Of a stretch of DNA of 64,000 bases, positions 63,148-64,000 are shown piece by piece. The notes under the pieces were generated by a model. The model was not told the DNA's origin, did not search any database, and saw nothing but the letters and a program-made list of their open reading frames with translations. Made by a program: the position numbers and the translations under genes. Numbering within the stretch: the stretch's first letter is position 1; each line of letters opens with the position of its first letter. The stretch comes from Mycobacterium stomatepiae (GTDB lineage: Bacteria > Actinomycetota > Actinomycetes > Mycobacteriales > Mycobacteriaceae). The stretch lies in the NCBI RefSeq assembly GCF_010731715.1, contig NZ_AP022587.1, positions 3,658,001 through 3,722,000 of the forward strand. The letters are read 5' to 3'.

Positions 63148-63250
63148 GGGTTAGCGGCACCCGATCCTGCGACACTTAGACGTCGGCGACGCCGTACGGG
63201 CCCGCAGCCGTTTAACTCTCGCGTTCGCAGCCTGCGGCAAACCCGACGCG

Positions 63251-63706
63251 TCAAGAGATGTAGCGAATGATGCTCTCGGCCACGCAGGCCGGCTTGGGCG
63301 ATCCGTCTACCTCGATGGTGGTCGACATCGTCCCCTGCACGGTGCCGTTGCCCAGGTCCTCGACACCCACCAGCGAAGTCGTCGCGCGAACCTTCGAGCC
63401 GACCGGCACCGGCGACGGGAAGCGAACCTTGTTGAGCCCGTAGTTGATTGCCAGCTTGATGCCCTTGACGGTGTACATCTCGTGTTGCAACCGGGGCAGC
63501 AGCGACAGGGTCATGAAGCCATGAGCGATGGTCTTGCCGAAGGGACCGTCCTTCGCCCGTTCCGGGTCGACGTGGATCCATTGGTGGTCACCGGTCGCGT
63601 CGGCGAAGAGGTTGACCTCTTCCTGAGTGATGGTCACCCAGTCGCTTTGCCCAATGGTCTCGCCCGTGGCGGCGGCGAGGTCGGCGACTGACTCGAAGGT
63701 ACGCAT
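63251..63706 (-). CDS. htdZ: (R)-specific enoyl-CoA hydratase HtdZ (Rv0130-like)
   Basis: 151 residues, the same length as Rv0130. MaoC/hydratase-2 fold: the catalytic motif is ADATGDHQWIHVDPERAKDGPFG (Asp and His of the DxxxxHxD pattern), followed by TIAHGFMTLSLLPRL. C-terminal strand is TTIEVDGSPKPACVAESI. Hydrates trans-2-enoyl-CoA to (R)-3-hydroxyacyl-CoA. Convergent with fadE1; 104 bases apart. Confidence 0.95.
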   Translation of the reverse strand: MRTFESVADLAAATGETIGQSDWVTITQEEVNLFADATGDHQWIHVDPERAKDGPFGKTIAHGFMTLSLLPRLQHEMYTVKGIKLAINYGLNKVRFPSPVPVGSKVRATTSLVGVEDLGNGTVQGTMSTTIEVDGSPKPACVAESIIRYIS

Positions 63707-63772
63707 GCTTTCTCCTCTGCTCGCGGGTAACGATAGCGCCGCGACCTGTGCGGGGAAGCTGTCGGGTCGGAG

Positions 63773-64000
63773 TTACCCCAATGCGCCGATGGCCGCCTGC
63801 AGCTTGGCGGTGGCCTCGTCCGCGACCTCACGCAAGGCGTCCGGCTCCCCGGTCACCTTGACCATGAGTTGAGGATCCATCGCCTCGACCAGAACCGCGT
63901 CACCGTCGCCGTCGGGGTCGGTCCGCACCACAACGTTGCACGGCAGGAGCTGACCGATCTGGCGGTGGGCGCCCAGCGCGCGACGCGCCAGCCCGGGATT
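63773..64000 (-). CDS. DUF302 domain protein, C-terminal part (truncated by window edge)
   Basis: The last 75 codons on the minus strand read into the window edge: RRALGAHRQIGQLLPCNVVV, then RTDPDGDGDAVLVEAMDPQL, and KLQAAIGALG before the TAA. LLPCNVVVR followed by a MDPQLM-type strand is typical of DUF302, a small protein family, sometimes fused or linked to redox or metal genes. The start lies outside. Not adjacent to Rv0130 in H37Rv. Confidence 0.75.
   Translation of the reverse strand, partial: NPGLARRALGAHRQIGQLLPCNVVVRTDPDGDGDAVLVEAMDPQLMVKVTGEPDALREVADEATAKLQAAIGALG

Overview
The window is mycobacterial chromosome. Evidence is the high G+C content, four Rv0146-type SAM methyltransferases, PE and PPE proteins, F420-type enzymes, a mycolic-acid-type methyltransferase, and a gene order that follows the M. 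tuberculosis interval Rv0158 to Rv0130 in reverse: pntB, pntAb, pntAa, fadE2, ptbB, Rv0148, Rv0147, Rv0145/0146-type genes, Rv0144, Rv0143c, Rv0142 to Rv0138, msrA, cyp138, Rv0135c, ephF, then Rv0133, fgd2, fadE1 and htdZ. Orthology was judged from remembered sequences and order, not from a search. The host is probably a non-tuberculous, possibly slow-growing species. I see no transposase, integrase, tRNA, rRNA or CRISPR array.

Region 1 (1-26.8 kb) is this backbone with extra genes: an LCP-family protein, a pirin, a Dps, a methyltransferase read in frame into a DUF427 protein, and a molbindin plus alcohol dehydrogenase. ptbB carries an in-frame amber codon.

Region 2 (26.85-38.8 kb) begins an insertion of about 33 kb between the ephF-like and Rv0133-like genes. 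Its centre is a tightly packed operon: MFS exporter, metal-chelate ABC importer (lipoprotein, permease, ATPase), an atypical cytochrome P450 and an isocyanide synthase of the DIT1/PvcA family. A PPE1-like gene lies just upstream. A P1B-type ATPase that keeps its membrane copper-binding residues but has lost every catalytic motif converges on the operon, followed by a divergent superoxide dismutase. I read this as a candidate isonitrile metallophore (perhaps chalkophore) locus, distinct from the known NRPS-based isonitrile lipopeptide locus that also carries PPE1.

Region 3 (38.8-52.1 kb) is a second accessory block. Two divergent operons share a long AT-rich control region. One encodes a short PPE protein, a LuxE-like acyl-activating enzyme and a NifS-like PLP enzyme without its catalytic cysteine. 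The other encodes a frameshifted 3-hydroxyisobutyrate-dehydrogenase-like protein, an amidohydrolase, a NifU-like protein and a PE-like protein. A GntR/FCD regulator, an exported glycosidase-like lipoprotein and a PaaK-like adenylating enzyme follow. Similar AT-rich repeats lie upstream of several of these units and may define a small regulon. Remnants of an FGGY kinase and a RidA protein show the block is also decaying.

Region 4 (52.1-64 kb) has a sulfotransferase, TetR and DUF1214 set, a flavin/F420 oxidoreductase with an SRPBCC protein, and a DesA3-like desaturase with its reductase and a TetR regulator. The backbone then resumes with GNAT, a small membrane protein, fgd2 (second in-frame amber codon), fadE1, htdZ and a truncated DUF302 gene.
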